From Atherinomorus stipes (taxonomy: Eukaryota > Chordata > Actinopteri > Atheriniformes > Atherinidae): a stretch of 64,000 nucleotides of DNA. Each line of letters opens with the position of its first letter. Position 1 is the first letter of the stretch. Under the pieces are notes generated by a model. The model searched no databases. It was not told the origin of the DNA and saw only the letters and a list, made by a program, of their open reading frames with translations. The DNA lies in contig JALJCO010007832.1 in assembly GCA_023101725.1 (NCBI GenBank), positions 48,973 through 112,972 on the forward strand, written 5' to 3'. Positions 34,351 through 45,240 of this stretch are shown piece by piece. The position numbers were made by a program, and so were the translations under genes.

Positions 34351-36946
34351 TACTCTAGCTTTTACTCTAAACATTCATTGTTATCTTTTTAAACGAATAA
34401 GTGTTACCTAGCACAAAATAGTCTGTAGGCTTTAAGACTGATAATTTCAAATAAATGTATTACTTACATCAGAGACCAGAGGTTCTCCTCACATGAGCGT
34501 CAAATAGGTAAAATTATTTGTTTTCAAATAGTTCAAGGTCTGCTTCACAAAACGTGTTGTGAGTGTGTATAAATATACAATAAGTGTTTGTGTGTGACTT
34601 TGAGTGGGTTGTTTAAGTCACCTTATTATATATCTGGAGCCAACCACCACGCAGATCCAGAGTCTGATGACCCAACCACAAACACAACCACACAGGGCTA
34701 CAAGACTAACAGAGAGAAGAAAACAAACCTCGGAGCAAGACCCAAGTGTTTCACTAGCCATTTCCAGGTCCGCCTTACATAAAATGCAACACTGCCCACT
34801 CACACTGAAAGACTTATGTAATTCCCTCAGAGAAAGAGAGACAGGAATCGAGAAACAGAGGAGGAAGATGAGAGATAAGGAGAGCAAAGCCTTGATTGGA
34901 AATGAAATAGAAGAGGGAAACCACAACCCTAGCAGCCATGCAGCCCTGCAGCTCAGACTGGAAACATGAGAAGCAGAAAACGCTCAGCAGAAGGGGTTTT
35001 AGCACTGAGGGCAGCAGCAAGATAGTCCTGAACGTCTGATGATGCTTGAAGCACTGAACACCTCACAGCTGGGAAATGATCAGACTGTTTGGGCTAGACT
35101 TGTCTGAGGGAGAATGGAGGAAGTAGTAGAAGGTAAATGTAGGACTGAGTACAAGAGGACTCGTGGAAAACACCACATCTTTCTTCTGACAGGCTCAGGA
35201 AAAGATGAGTAAGCTTCCAGGGTCAAAACTGGAGTGGGTGTTACAGCATAAGAGTCCATGAGCTGTACTGTCCCGGTGTTAACTTTCAAATTAACATTCA
35301 GAAAACTGACTGCTATACGCTTTTTGGAGAAAGGAAAATTGGAAAGAGATTGTTGCATGACTGAAACACTGGCCAGAAGGACTGATGGACATGCTGGCTG
35401 AGTGACTGATGCAGTGATTCACTCCACGCTGAACAAAAGAAGCATTTTAAACCGATCTGACAAAAACACAACAGGTGCTGTAAATACCTGCCAGTTTTAT
35501 TTAAATTGTGAAAGCAGCTGCCAATCATCAGACCCCATCATCAGAAGATATGTGCTTGATTTGATCAGACTGGACTGAAGCCCCAAAAGACAACTTTAAA
35601 GTCTGAAGGTGAGGAAGAAAACACGTTTCAGTGTTAAAATTGAACATTTTTTGGGAGAACAGTGTGGGACGAGAGGGTCACTGACATTGAGCAGCTGCTC
35701 AGCAGGAGGATCAGCCTCATGCAGATGGACAATAACACAATGTCCAGATTTCAGGACATACTTTGTCCGCCTCCAGAGCAGAAACACAGCGGCACCCCCA
35801 TGGGATCAACACCCTGTTTAAAGGCGACACCTGCAGCACAGCCGAGCTATGCGCTTTTCTGGCAGCTCAGTCTGATGAAAAATAGGTAGTACTGTATGTC
35901 CATCTATCCAGGTGTCAAAAACATAACGTCACAAAGACGGAAATTGTGAGATGGTATGTTTTTACATTTTCTTTTTTGTATAGGGAAGTGTTCAGGCAAT
36001 ATTATGACAAGAGGGGTTAACAGTCTGTAACACATGCTACAGCGAAGTTCAAGCCCCATCTGGAACAATGCTCTTAAACAGCTTTTTAATCTGTCAGTTG
36101 TTCTTCTTTGTGGTCAGACATAAAAAGAAAACTTGGCAGGGCTTGAATATTTGTAAATATTAGTAAATGCATGATGACAGATTCACATGAATTTGTATAG
36201 TTTGCAAGTTACACCAAATGCTCCTGTCACAACTTGTAAAATGAAATGTAATTGTTCACATATTTGCTTGCAGTGATAAATAGTTTACGAACAAGCCAGT
36301 TCTAAAAGCCAATTCTTTGAAGGGAACAAGTAGAACCAACTTCCATCAGGGAGAGACAAATCTTTAGAAGGGTAGGGACTTTGCAGAAAGACTAGTATCA
36401 CGTGATTTGAAAGAGGGAAGATGAGCAGACCCTTAGAAGACGGGGAGGTTAGTAGTGGTGTGCAATACTGAAAGATTTGGTATCGATCCAGTACCGAGTA
36501 AATGAATACAGATAAACACTTTTTAATAGAGCTTTCAAAGTTAACACTTTGAAGCCAGATTAATCTGCGGAATGAATGCATTCATTTTTTCAACACATTA
36601 ACGCAAAAACAACAAAGTTATAACTCATACCATGGAAATCCAAATATGGCATTATTATGGAGACAGATGGTTATTTTGCGCATTCAGTTGCCTCGTCACA
36701 GTGGTGAACTGAATCCACTGAAAAATACTTTATCCTCATTATTTATGAAAATTTGGATTGCTTTCAAACCATACATGCAAGGAACCTAAAGAATCGAAAT
36801 CATCATGTAAGTATCAATCAACATCGATATCAACGTTGGCATCAATATTATCGATAGCTGGATCGATCTGCCCACCACCATAACTTCGTGATACAGGCCA
36901 GGTACACGCATTAACAGGAAGAAAAGAACTTATATTCAAATACATC
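34351..36946. other. unassigned intergenic DNA
   Basis: No gene could be supported. A plus-strand reading near 35662-35820 (ERVTDIEQLLSRRISLMQMD) looks protein-like but lacks a convincing exon structure (see rejected items). Confidence 0.35.
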
Positions 36947-36954
36947 TGGGGAAG

Positions 36955-37150
36955 CAGAGGTGGAAAAACCTGGTCCAGAAAGTAAAAATCCTGCCATGTT
37001 TTTGGATCTGCCTGTAGATTTAGAAAAGGCGTTTTCACTAACGAGCTCATCTACCTGCAGAGGAGCAATTAAATTCAGCTGGTGCAGTGATCGTTTGGAA
37101 CAACTGCTGGACAGGATTTTTACTTTCTGGACCAGGTTTTTCCACCTCTG
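36955..37150. mobile_element. 196-bp hAT MITE with long inverted repeats
   Basis: CAGAGGTGGAAAAACCTGGT starts the left arm and the right arm is its exact inverse for about 39 bp. The flanks TGGGGAAG (36947-36954) and TGGGAAAG (37151-37158) are an 8-bp target duplication with one mismatch. Confidence 0.85.
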
Positions 37151-37158
37151 TGGGAAAG

Positions 37159-37558
37159 TGGACTGATTCTAAAGATTGATAATGTTTAAACTTTGGTCTT
37201 TATCTATTTGATGTATACGTTATGGTTGTTGTGGTTTTGTATTTACAGTCCATTTAAAAATTTGATTACATTATAATTCAGTTGCTGAATTAAGTTTTCT
37301 AAGATGAAAAACAGCATAAAAAGGGCTTTAAGAAAACACATGCACACAAAATTAACTTACAAACAACACATAATTGCTAAATTTAAAATTGAAGCTCTGA
37401 GTGAGACTAATGAAGAGCCATATTAGAGTCAAAGAGCTGAATCTTTGAAAAGAACCACCCCGTGACCTTACATCTGGTCAAACTGGTCCCGACTTTGACC
37501 TTTCCAGTCGCTCACATACTGCAGCTTAATTTCTGAGGACTTGTACAAATAACATTGT

Positions 37559-37593
<35 letters not shown>

Positions 37594-40500
37594 ATCAAGG
37601 CAGGGAGCCAAATGAATTACCGGTAAGTTGAACTGAGATGAGTTGAGTAAGTAGAAATTTTTGAAGGATTTAAAATAAATAAAAATAAATGTGATATTAT
37701 CTTTTGCTCATCTATGGTCTCCATTTGCCTCAGTCTTTTGCTTCAGTTTCTTATATTTTCCATTATTCATCAGCACAACTCAAAGAACCCACATTAACTT
37801 GCATTCAGCTGAGTTTCATGTGTAGGTGGATGCAACCATAATGACAGATAGTGAGGGCAAAGAAGTGCAGGTCTCAGGCAAGAAAAACTACCCCTTTATG
37901 TTTTATTCAACAAAACCTTAAACTGATCTTTTGACCAAAATAATGCAGCTACTAGTGGTGCTGATGGTTATGGCTGATACAGTTTTACAGCCTTCAGTTT
38001 AACCACAAAGATTATTAGTAGTCATCTGTAGAGCCAACTGTTATCCAAAGAGGGAAAAAAGAGAACAGAGAAAGTGTAATAAAGCAGGTCCAGGCACAGG
38101 TAGAGGGAGGGTGAGGACATGCCAGTCTTCTCCGGTGAGTTGATGCAGGCACACACTATCTCCAACCTCTGTCACATCGTGAACAGCACGGCACCGTATT
38201 AGCAGTAAACCTGCAGTAACAATGACAGCCATGTTGTGCACTTTGCTCCTTGTCAACATTTCTATCTGGAGGTTGTTTTCAAGCAGGCAGCAAGCACATA
38301 CAGTACAGCATATAGCCACATAAAGATCAGATATTTCAAAAATATCTTTTATGAAGTAAATAGATATATTGGTTTTGGTATTTTCCAAATCTTATGCTCA
38401 TTAACGCAAACCCTCAATCACAGTTTAGTTCTATTTCAATACCACAGCTGTAACTTTTATAGGAAGAATTACGTACCATGAGGGAGGCAGCAGTCTTGTA
38501 ACTTTTTTAAAAACTTTTTTTACTTGATAAATTTTTGAACAAAGCAACTTTTTAAAAATCTTTTTCACTATTTCAATAGAATTTTTTTTTTCCCAACCTC
38601 CATTCCCTGTTGTGTGAAAAAGAGCAGTTTTTTAAAAGTTTGATATGCTGCGCACTCTCCTTCCTCCTGCTGATTGCTTATTGTCTTCACCTGTGCAGCT
38701 CCCTATTTAAACACCTGCTCTACATGTCCTCAAGCTCTTGTTTCAAGCTCACTGTTCTCTGGATTTTTCCTTGCCTGAAACCCTCCTGTACATGACCAAG
38801 GACTGTTTTTGGACCAAGAAATAATGGATTGTGTGCCACAATCTCCAGCTCACGGTAACTGTCTTTCTGTTTTTCCTTTTTCTTTTTTAAAATCCTGTTA
38901 CTAGACCTCGGTTTTTGTGTTCCAGACCTCCAGCGTAACCAGATCAAGCCGCATCACTTTGTGTGACCGAATAAATCTTTTTACACTTATCCCTAGTCTT
39001 TGCTTTGTAATGGGTTCTGGCTCCTAGACTTAAACGTTAAAGATTTTCCTTTTCTCTGTTCCTTTTCCATTCTTGTATTCCGATTATCCTTTGTTTTGTG
39101 TCCAGAATGAACAAAATGAACTAAACCCATAAGCAGAAAGTGGAGCTGATTTTGCTACCAACGCTTCTGCTTCTACTTGTGCTCCTGCGTTAGTGTTTTT
39201 TAGTGTATTAGACAATATAGTGTGTGTGTGTGTGTGAGATGGCCAAATGAAGCTTCTTGAAACACTGATGTTTTCCAGTTCAGTGGTTCGGGAAAAGGCT
39301 CAATATTTGGGAGTTTCATATTTTTCTATAGTGACATCTAGTGTCCAAATGGGTCCACAGCAGGCCGAACAATTGACAATCTCTGTAGCGCTTCACACCC
39401 AGAAATGACCCAAAAATGAGAGGATTTATCTAATAAATGATCAGTATCCAACACATGCTTTAAAAAGTCATAAAAATGCATGACTTAGTATTAACATTCA
39501 ATATACAATTAAGCGGAAAATATTTTTCATATTGAGTGCAGTGCTTATGGAACTCGTGGTATGAGGTGACATGGGACTGAAATTGATTAATTCTGAATAG
39601 ACACTTGTTAGCAGTGTTGTTTTTTGCAAATGATCCCTCCAGCCTTTGTGAACATAATGTTATGCAGATGCAGAGACTTCAGTTTTTCCTCTTGCATAGG
39701 CCAGATGATGCAAGGGAATCGTGGGAAAGCTTATAAGTGAGGACACCGTTTTTTTTTTACTGCCCAATATGTCAGAGGATCCTTTTATATGTTCAGATTT
39801 GACAAAAATCTGTCACCTACATCATGCGAATTTCAAATTGGTTTTATGTGGAAGTGACTCGGACCGGCACAATAAGTCATTTGCACAAATCGAGGCCTCA
39901 TTTTACATTAAGCTTGTTGCATACATGAAGCAAGAAATTTGTTCTCGAGGCTGCAAGAAGTGTTTTTGTCCTGTAAACATATACTCCATAAGAAGCTTCA
40001 TCTGTGATTAGGCGTGGGGGTAGGAGGTTGGGCAATGTTGACCCAGTGATTGTACATTTACAACAATCTTTGTTCGTGGCAGGACAGGGTTGTGCATGCG
40101 GGGGTATCCGTGTATTTAAATGCCACGTGTATTGTATACATTTTTGTATTCTCACCAACTCAACCAGCAGTTTATTAAAGCTACCTCAAATGTCCAACCA
40201 ATGGCACAATATTTCTCAGAGCCCCACGAGAAGAAAGTTCTGCTCAGCTGAGGTGTTGAGAACCAACAACATGCCACAAGACGTCCTCAATCACTCAGGC
40301 ATGCCAGCCTGACTAACGCCATGTATGAGATGCAGTACACGACAAGTCAGTCTGGAATCGTTCCGTTGGAGACAGATTTCCAATGCAAGACGAGAGGCCA
40401 GACTAACAGGAACAAATTGAACATGGGAGAACCAATCAGAGAAACACAGAAGTAACGCAACATGTTTTTGTAAGAGGAAAGTCCTCAGAGCAACGAGTTC

Positions 40501-40789
40501 TTGTGGGTTAAAGGACGTGCAGCTCATTCTAGACATCAGAAAGGGCATTGTTATATTGTCGCTCCTCTGCAGCCACCATCCTGACTGTTGTGTTTAGAGA
40601 ACTGAGTTGCCGAAAAAGACACTTTGCAAAGTCCCGCCTCCTGCACTGATTGTTCCTGACAATTTTTGAGAAGGTCCCGCCTTTTGGCTTGCAGGATGAG
40701 GTGCAGTCGGTTATTAGGCGGGTTTGGACGTCCAACTTTGCCTTCATTACCGTTTTGAGTCGTTCATTCTAACCCTTCCCCCATCCCTT
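37159..40789. other. unassigned intergenic DNA
   Basis: Holds a (CA)n run at about 37560-37588 and T-rich DNA at 38500-38600. A segment at about 38600-39060 resembles the end of an old LTR or SINE (GAATAAATCTTTTTACAC, GTAATGGGTTCTGGCTCCT). No gene supported. Confidence 0.4.
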
Positions 40790-41265
40790 TTAAAGACACA
40801 CAACGGAACTTTCAGCAGTTTTCTCAGTGACGCGCCCCCTATCGGCGGCTAAACTAGCATCCATCTTGTTCGTACCTGTACTGTAAGCTCACTCCAGCCA
40901 GTAAAAGACAGTCTTATCTTGACTCTTGTTCTGTCCCTTCCTCTGTTTCTTTTCCTCTCTTCCTCCGGTGATGTTTCCTTGCGTTTCTTTACCGAATTCG
41001 ACATGATGCGCATTCAAAACACCCGCGATGTTGATCCCTGGTTTACATCCGGTTGCTAGTGAGTGACACGGTGCTGCAACCAATAGTCGGCTGCAACGTC
41101 ACGGTCGCGTCCCGGATGGGAATCTTACATACTGCTGTTTCTGAGCCCCGGGACGGCTCTGGGCACTGACAGCTCGAAAATGCGCATAATGAATGTTGGT
41201 GTGACATCAAAGTGAGTCAGAAACACAGATTTTTAAGGTCTATAAGTTACGTTGTGTGTCTTTAA
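40790..41265. mobile_element. TTAA-flanked MITE, full copy
   Basis: TTAAAGACACACAACGGAAC at the left and GTTACGTTGTGTGTCTTTAA at the right, with TTAA at both borders. No coding potential. A related partial copy in inverse orientation is at 44950-45240. Confidence 0.8.
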
Positions 41266-43055
41266 GTGGCCAGTTATAAAGCCAGGAGTTGCTCATTGTG
41301 CTCAATGGCCACCTTTTAAGCATGAGGAAAATACTGAATAAATGAATAAAAACTGAGCAGATTTTTGTCATTTTCGAGCAGCTCATCGCATCTACGGAGC
41401 CAAACCTGCACTAAAAACACAAAATCTGTGAACATGGGATATTTACCTCCAGCCCAAGTGGAGCAACACAGTTTGATTTAACTGTGCGTTTACACATTAG
41501 TGACTGGGTATGCCATGCAACCTTTCATTTGCAGCTCATATGGGCTAAATCTATGTAACCAAATGCCGGCGGATTTGGGCCAATGACCGACGACTTGACT
41601 TGAGAGGATGAATTGTACCTTTTGTGTGGGCGCATTTATACTACATTGTGGGGACCATGTCCCGTGTTTTTTTTACCATCACTGTGGGGACGTTTGGCCT
41701 TTGTGGGGACATTTTCCTGGTCCCCACGGGTCCAAACCTTGTTTTGAGGGTCAAGACTAGGTTTTAGAGATTAAGGTACAATTAGGTTTTGGTTAGGGCA
41801 AGGGTTAAGTTTAGGCAGTCAGTTATGGCCCTTAGGGTTAGGGTAGGGGGCTAGGGAATGCATTATGTCAATGGATGTACCCCACGGGGATAGAAATACA
41901 AACATGCATGTGTGTGTGTGGAACAAAACTTTAAAACTTTTTTAGCAATGACGGAATGAGGTGAATTATTTGCTTTTAAATCAGTTTTCTCTTCAATGGT
42001 TTTAGAGGAAAAACTGGAAGGATAGAAGCTGGGGCACATCATCCAAAGGAGGACAAGCGCCAAAACTGCAGCTTTTGTGTAACTTGCTTTCAGAGAAATG
42101 ACTGGCTAACGGCTAGCCTAGCTGAAAGGTGGTGCTTCAACACTGAAGAGAAGTAATTAAGGACAGGAAAGACTGAAGGCTACATTCTATCGAGCGGGAC
42201 CTCATTTAGAAATCATCTGACTTCAGTGAGGTAATAATCATCCTGTTGGCATTGCACTAAATCATCCTGCTGAACTCCTACAAAGTTCATGTCTCAAAAC
42301 GCGTCACATTTTGTTTTTATCTTTTCTTACATCTATCACTTTTAGCAAAAAGCAAGTTGCAATAATTGAAACAGGTTTTTGTTGTACAAGCCTGAGTTGG
42401 CCTTGGAAATTTATTATTACTTTGTAGATTTGCAAGGCTGTGTATGTGTGTGTGTATGTGTGTGTATCAAAAGGATGAGTATTTTCCATCAGTGCACCCC
42501 TCTGAATAATAGTGTTTTCTTAAAAAGGTCCTAATACCATTGTGATATTGAGTTTAAATCTACTATATTATGATGGGATGCTTATTAAATTTACTGTCAC
42601 CACAATTCGGCACTGGGTATAACGATTCATCTAGTACACTGATGAATCAATTTTATATTCCTATTAACTACATCAATCCATGCTCTGCAAATTGTTAATG
42701 AAAATGACACAGACCAATCAAACATTGTTTTAAAAGGTAATCAATTAATCCTATTGATATTAGTAAATGACATATCAGATTGAAGCACAAACTTTCTTCC
42801 AGATGTTTTCTTTTAGAACTTTTAACGAAAAAGACGTAAAATGTGACTCGATTCAATCTGCCTGTCTGTGATGTCATGGCCAAGTGGCAGCAGAGCCAAT
42901 GGCAGATGGCAGAAGAGAAACCACTGAGCGAGAAATGATCAAGCCACCATTGCGGTCCAGTGTGTGAACTCTTTGGCTTTTACAAAGGGAAGTTTTAAAT
43001 AAGTCCCTCACTGTAGGATACTGTATTTAAATGTCAAATAAAACACAACAGCAAC
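41266..43055. other. unassigned DNA with a TTAGGG-containing repeat
   Basis: A known-style fish repeat lies at about 41650-41910 (GTGGGGACCATGTCCCGTG, TTAGGGTTAGGGTAGGG, CCCCACGGGGATAGAAATAC). A short TG run is at 42438-42465. No gene seen. Confidence 0.5.
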
Positions 43056-43297
43056 ATGACTTCTCTCTCCAACCGTCTCCTAAATTACCATGGAATTTCC
43101 CACAACGCTGACCCATCCAGGTACCACTACACCGTTCCCCCTGCCACCGCAGCACAAGGTAACGTCAACTCTTCAGAAGCCTCAGACTTAGGCAGCATGT
43201 TTAATAAGAGACAAGGTCAAAACTCAGCTCGGGCTAAAAACATCACAGCAGCGATTGCCAATATTTCTATGTCGAAAAACAGCAGTGGCAATAGCAG
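43056..43297 (+). CDS. candidate first exon of an unrecognised gene
   Basis: An ATG with A at -3 (CAACATGA) opens about 80 codons of normal, non-repetitive composition (MTSLSNRLLNYHGISHNADP at the start), ending at donor AGCAG|GTAAAC in phase 2. A TATTTAA lies about 30 bases upstream of the ATG, and an AG just before it could instead be an acceptor. I do not recognise the product; no signal peptide or membrane segment is seen. It joins the exon at 44560 in frame. A chance reading cannot be excluded. Confidence 0.4.
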
Positions 43298-43384
43298 GTA
43301 AACCTACTGTTAAAATATGTTTTCACTAGACTGTACTTTAATCAGATCTTTTATTTTAACTTTTGAAAATAATACCATAAAAGG

Positions 43385-43768
43385 TTAAAGTGCCAGTGAC
43401 ATGAAATTCCCGGCCACTTTTGGTACCTTTTTAGTCACACTGTAAGTACCTCAATACTGTATGAAAGGATTGTTTACCGTAACTCAGCCTTGTTGTAGAA
43501 TAGCAGGTGCTACTAGTTAGCACTGGTGTACAATGACCGAGGTTCATTGGGCGAGACCAGAAGGTACGCTTGCTACCATGTGCTTCTGTTGTCAATGAAC
43601 TGCTGAAACGTGCTCTTGCGAAGAGGAGGCGGAGTGATACGGAAATACCCGGAGACATTCGCCCATACACTCAGCAGTAACCTGGAGACGCGCCTCTCCA
43701 CACACTCATATTTGAGTTAGAAAAAAAAAAGTTGCTGTGTTCTGTTCAACGCGGCTGCACGTCAGGCT
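43385..43768. other. possible TTAA MITE fragment
   Basis: GGTTAAAGTGCCAGTGACA at 43383 looks like the left end of a TTAA-type MITE. No matching right end was found. Confidence 0.35.
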
Positions 43769-44525
43769 TTAAAGCAGAACTCAGTAACTTCAGCTCGGGG
43801 CTCCCCCTAGTGGCGTCCTTTCACTGTCGTGTTCAACCCCCCCTTACACCCCCACAGCACACAGACGGCTTCTCTACCTGTCTTTCCTCTATTTTGATCG
43901 CTGGATATATTTCTAAGCGTTTACTAGCTTGTTGATGCTACTTTGCTGCGTTGGTAGCAGCAGCTCGTCTCCCTCTGCTCAAAGCAAAGACCTTTCTCTT
44001 CTGAAACGGGACGTTTTACCCGCGATTTGCGGGTAAATATGCCGTGGATTATATTTTTCACTGGTGTTGGCGAGTAGCAGGTAAGAATACGAACTTTTAT
44101 TTACTTTTTGCGGACGTGACAAGTGATTATTGAGCCTGAAGCAGTGATGCTTCACCCGGCGCCCAGGCAGCGCAGCTACGTGAATCACTCTGGTCCAGCA
44201 AAGAGTTGGTTATGAGAGCCAGGAGCCGTGTTTAGGTGGTGGGAAGCTAAAGAAATGTTTTCTTCGAATTAGCGCTGGTAGTCTGGTTAAAATCAGAGCT
44301 GGAAGCAGCTCGGTAGATAGGGGACCTGAGTACCGTACAGCGGTTTCTGTTGTCGCAAGTTCTGCTCGGGTCGACGCAGGCAAAGTTGTTTTTAGCAGCT
44401 CGCAGGCCAGAGGCCCCGGCGGGAGGGGGGGGCACATTGAATCGCTCCGTAAACACTTTGTTTAGCCCCACGGGGATTCCGAAAAGCATTTATTGAGGTA
44501 AAAAAGTTACTGAGTTCTCCTTTAA
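43769..44525. mobile_element. TTAA-flanked MITE in the candidate intron
   Basis: Ends TTAAAGCAGAACTCAGTAAC and GTTACTGAGTTCTCCTTTAA are inverted repeats with TTAA borders (757 bp). The right border is 34 bases upstream of the candidate exon at 44560, inside the presumed 3' splice region. Confidence 0.75.
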
Positions 44526-44559
44526 GACGTTCGTATTGAGCCTCTGTGGATCGATACAG

Positions 44560-44609
44560 GACGTACGGCGGTGACGGCATCACCAACCTGACAAAGGCGC
44601 TGATGCAGC
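44560..44609 (+). CDS. candidate second exon of an unrecognised gene
   Basis: 50 nt between acceptor GATACAG and donor CAGC|GTGAGT. It completes the split codon of the 43056-43297 exon to Arg and then encodes TYGGDGITNLTKALMQ, leaving one base for a further exon that I did not find. The in-frame join supports a real gene; the short length and lack of family recognition keep confidence low. Confidence 0.4.
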
Positions 44610-44949
44610 GTGAGTATGCATGGAGTTTAAGAAGAAAACAGCATCATATTCCTGCAACAAGTTTCTCTGAATTATTTACTTCACCCATGACCCAAATTCA
44701 GTTAATAGTTAATACTAAAGATACATTACACTAGTTCTGCACGTTAGATCAGTCTTCCTCTGACTAGAGCGGTACAGAAACAGTGATGATGACGATGATG
44801 AAAGCCTGATTGCAAACTCAAGTCTATGTGGGCAGCTGAACACTCACGCACAATGGGAAGAAATATAAACTGGAATCATCACAAACATCTGTTTCCCTCA
44901 GAGATAAAAGACACGAACATGATGAGAAACGTTTATTAGAAACTACGTG

Positions 44950-45240
44950 TTTCAGCTATTGGTTGCGCACCGCGTCACTTGCTAGCAAACTGATGTGAAC
45001 CAGGTATGAACAGTATGAAGTGTGTTGAACGCGCATCATATCGGACTCGGTAAAGAAACGCAAGGAAACATTACCAGAGGAAGAGAGGAAAAGAAAGAGA
45101 GGAAGGGACAGAACAAGAGTTAAGATAAGACTGTCTTTTACTGGCTGGAGTGAATCACAGTACAGGTATGAAACAAGATGGATGTTAGTTCAGCCGCTGA
45201 CAGGGGGTGCGTCAGTGAGGAAGTTCTGTTGTGGGTCTTT
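44950..45240. mobile_element. partial TTAA-type MITE, inverse of 40790-41265
   Basis: The reverse complement runs from AAAGACCCACAACAGAACTT through the same body as 40794-41070 (for example CAGTAAAAGACAGTCTTATC). Similarity fades near 44950, so the far end is missing. Confidence 0.75.

Noticed and set aside
35662..35830. Protein-like reading on the plus strand (ERVTDIEQLLSRRISLMQMD)
   Set aside because: Preceded by an AG, but no good downstream donor in phase and no family recognised; too weak to call an exon.
38041..38388. 115-codon minus-strand frame with a hydrophobic stretch
   Set aside because: No domain recognised, no splice sites supporting it, and no continuation found.
41820..41860. 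TTAGGGTTAGGG, interstitial telomere-like sequence
   Set aside because: Part of a common GTGGGGACCA-type fish repeat, not a telomere array.
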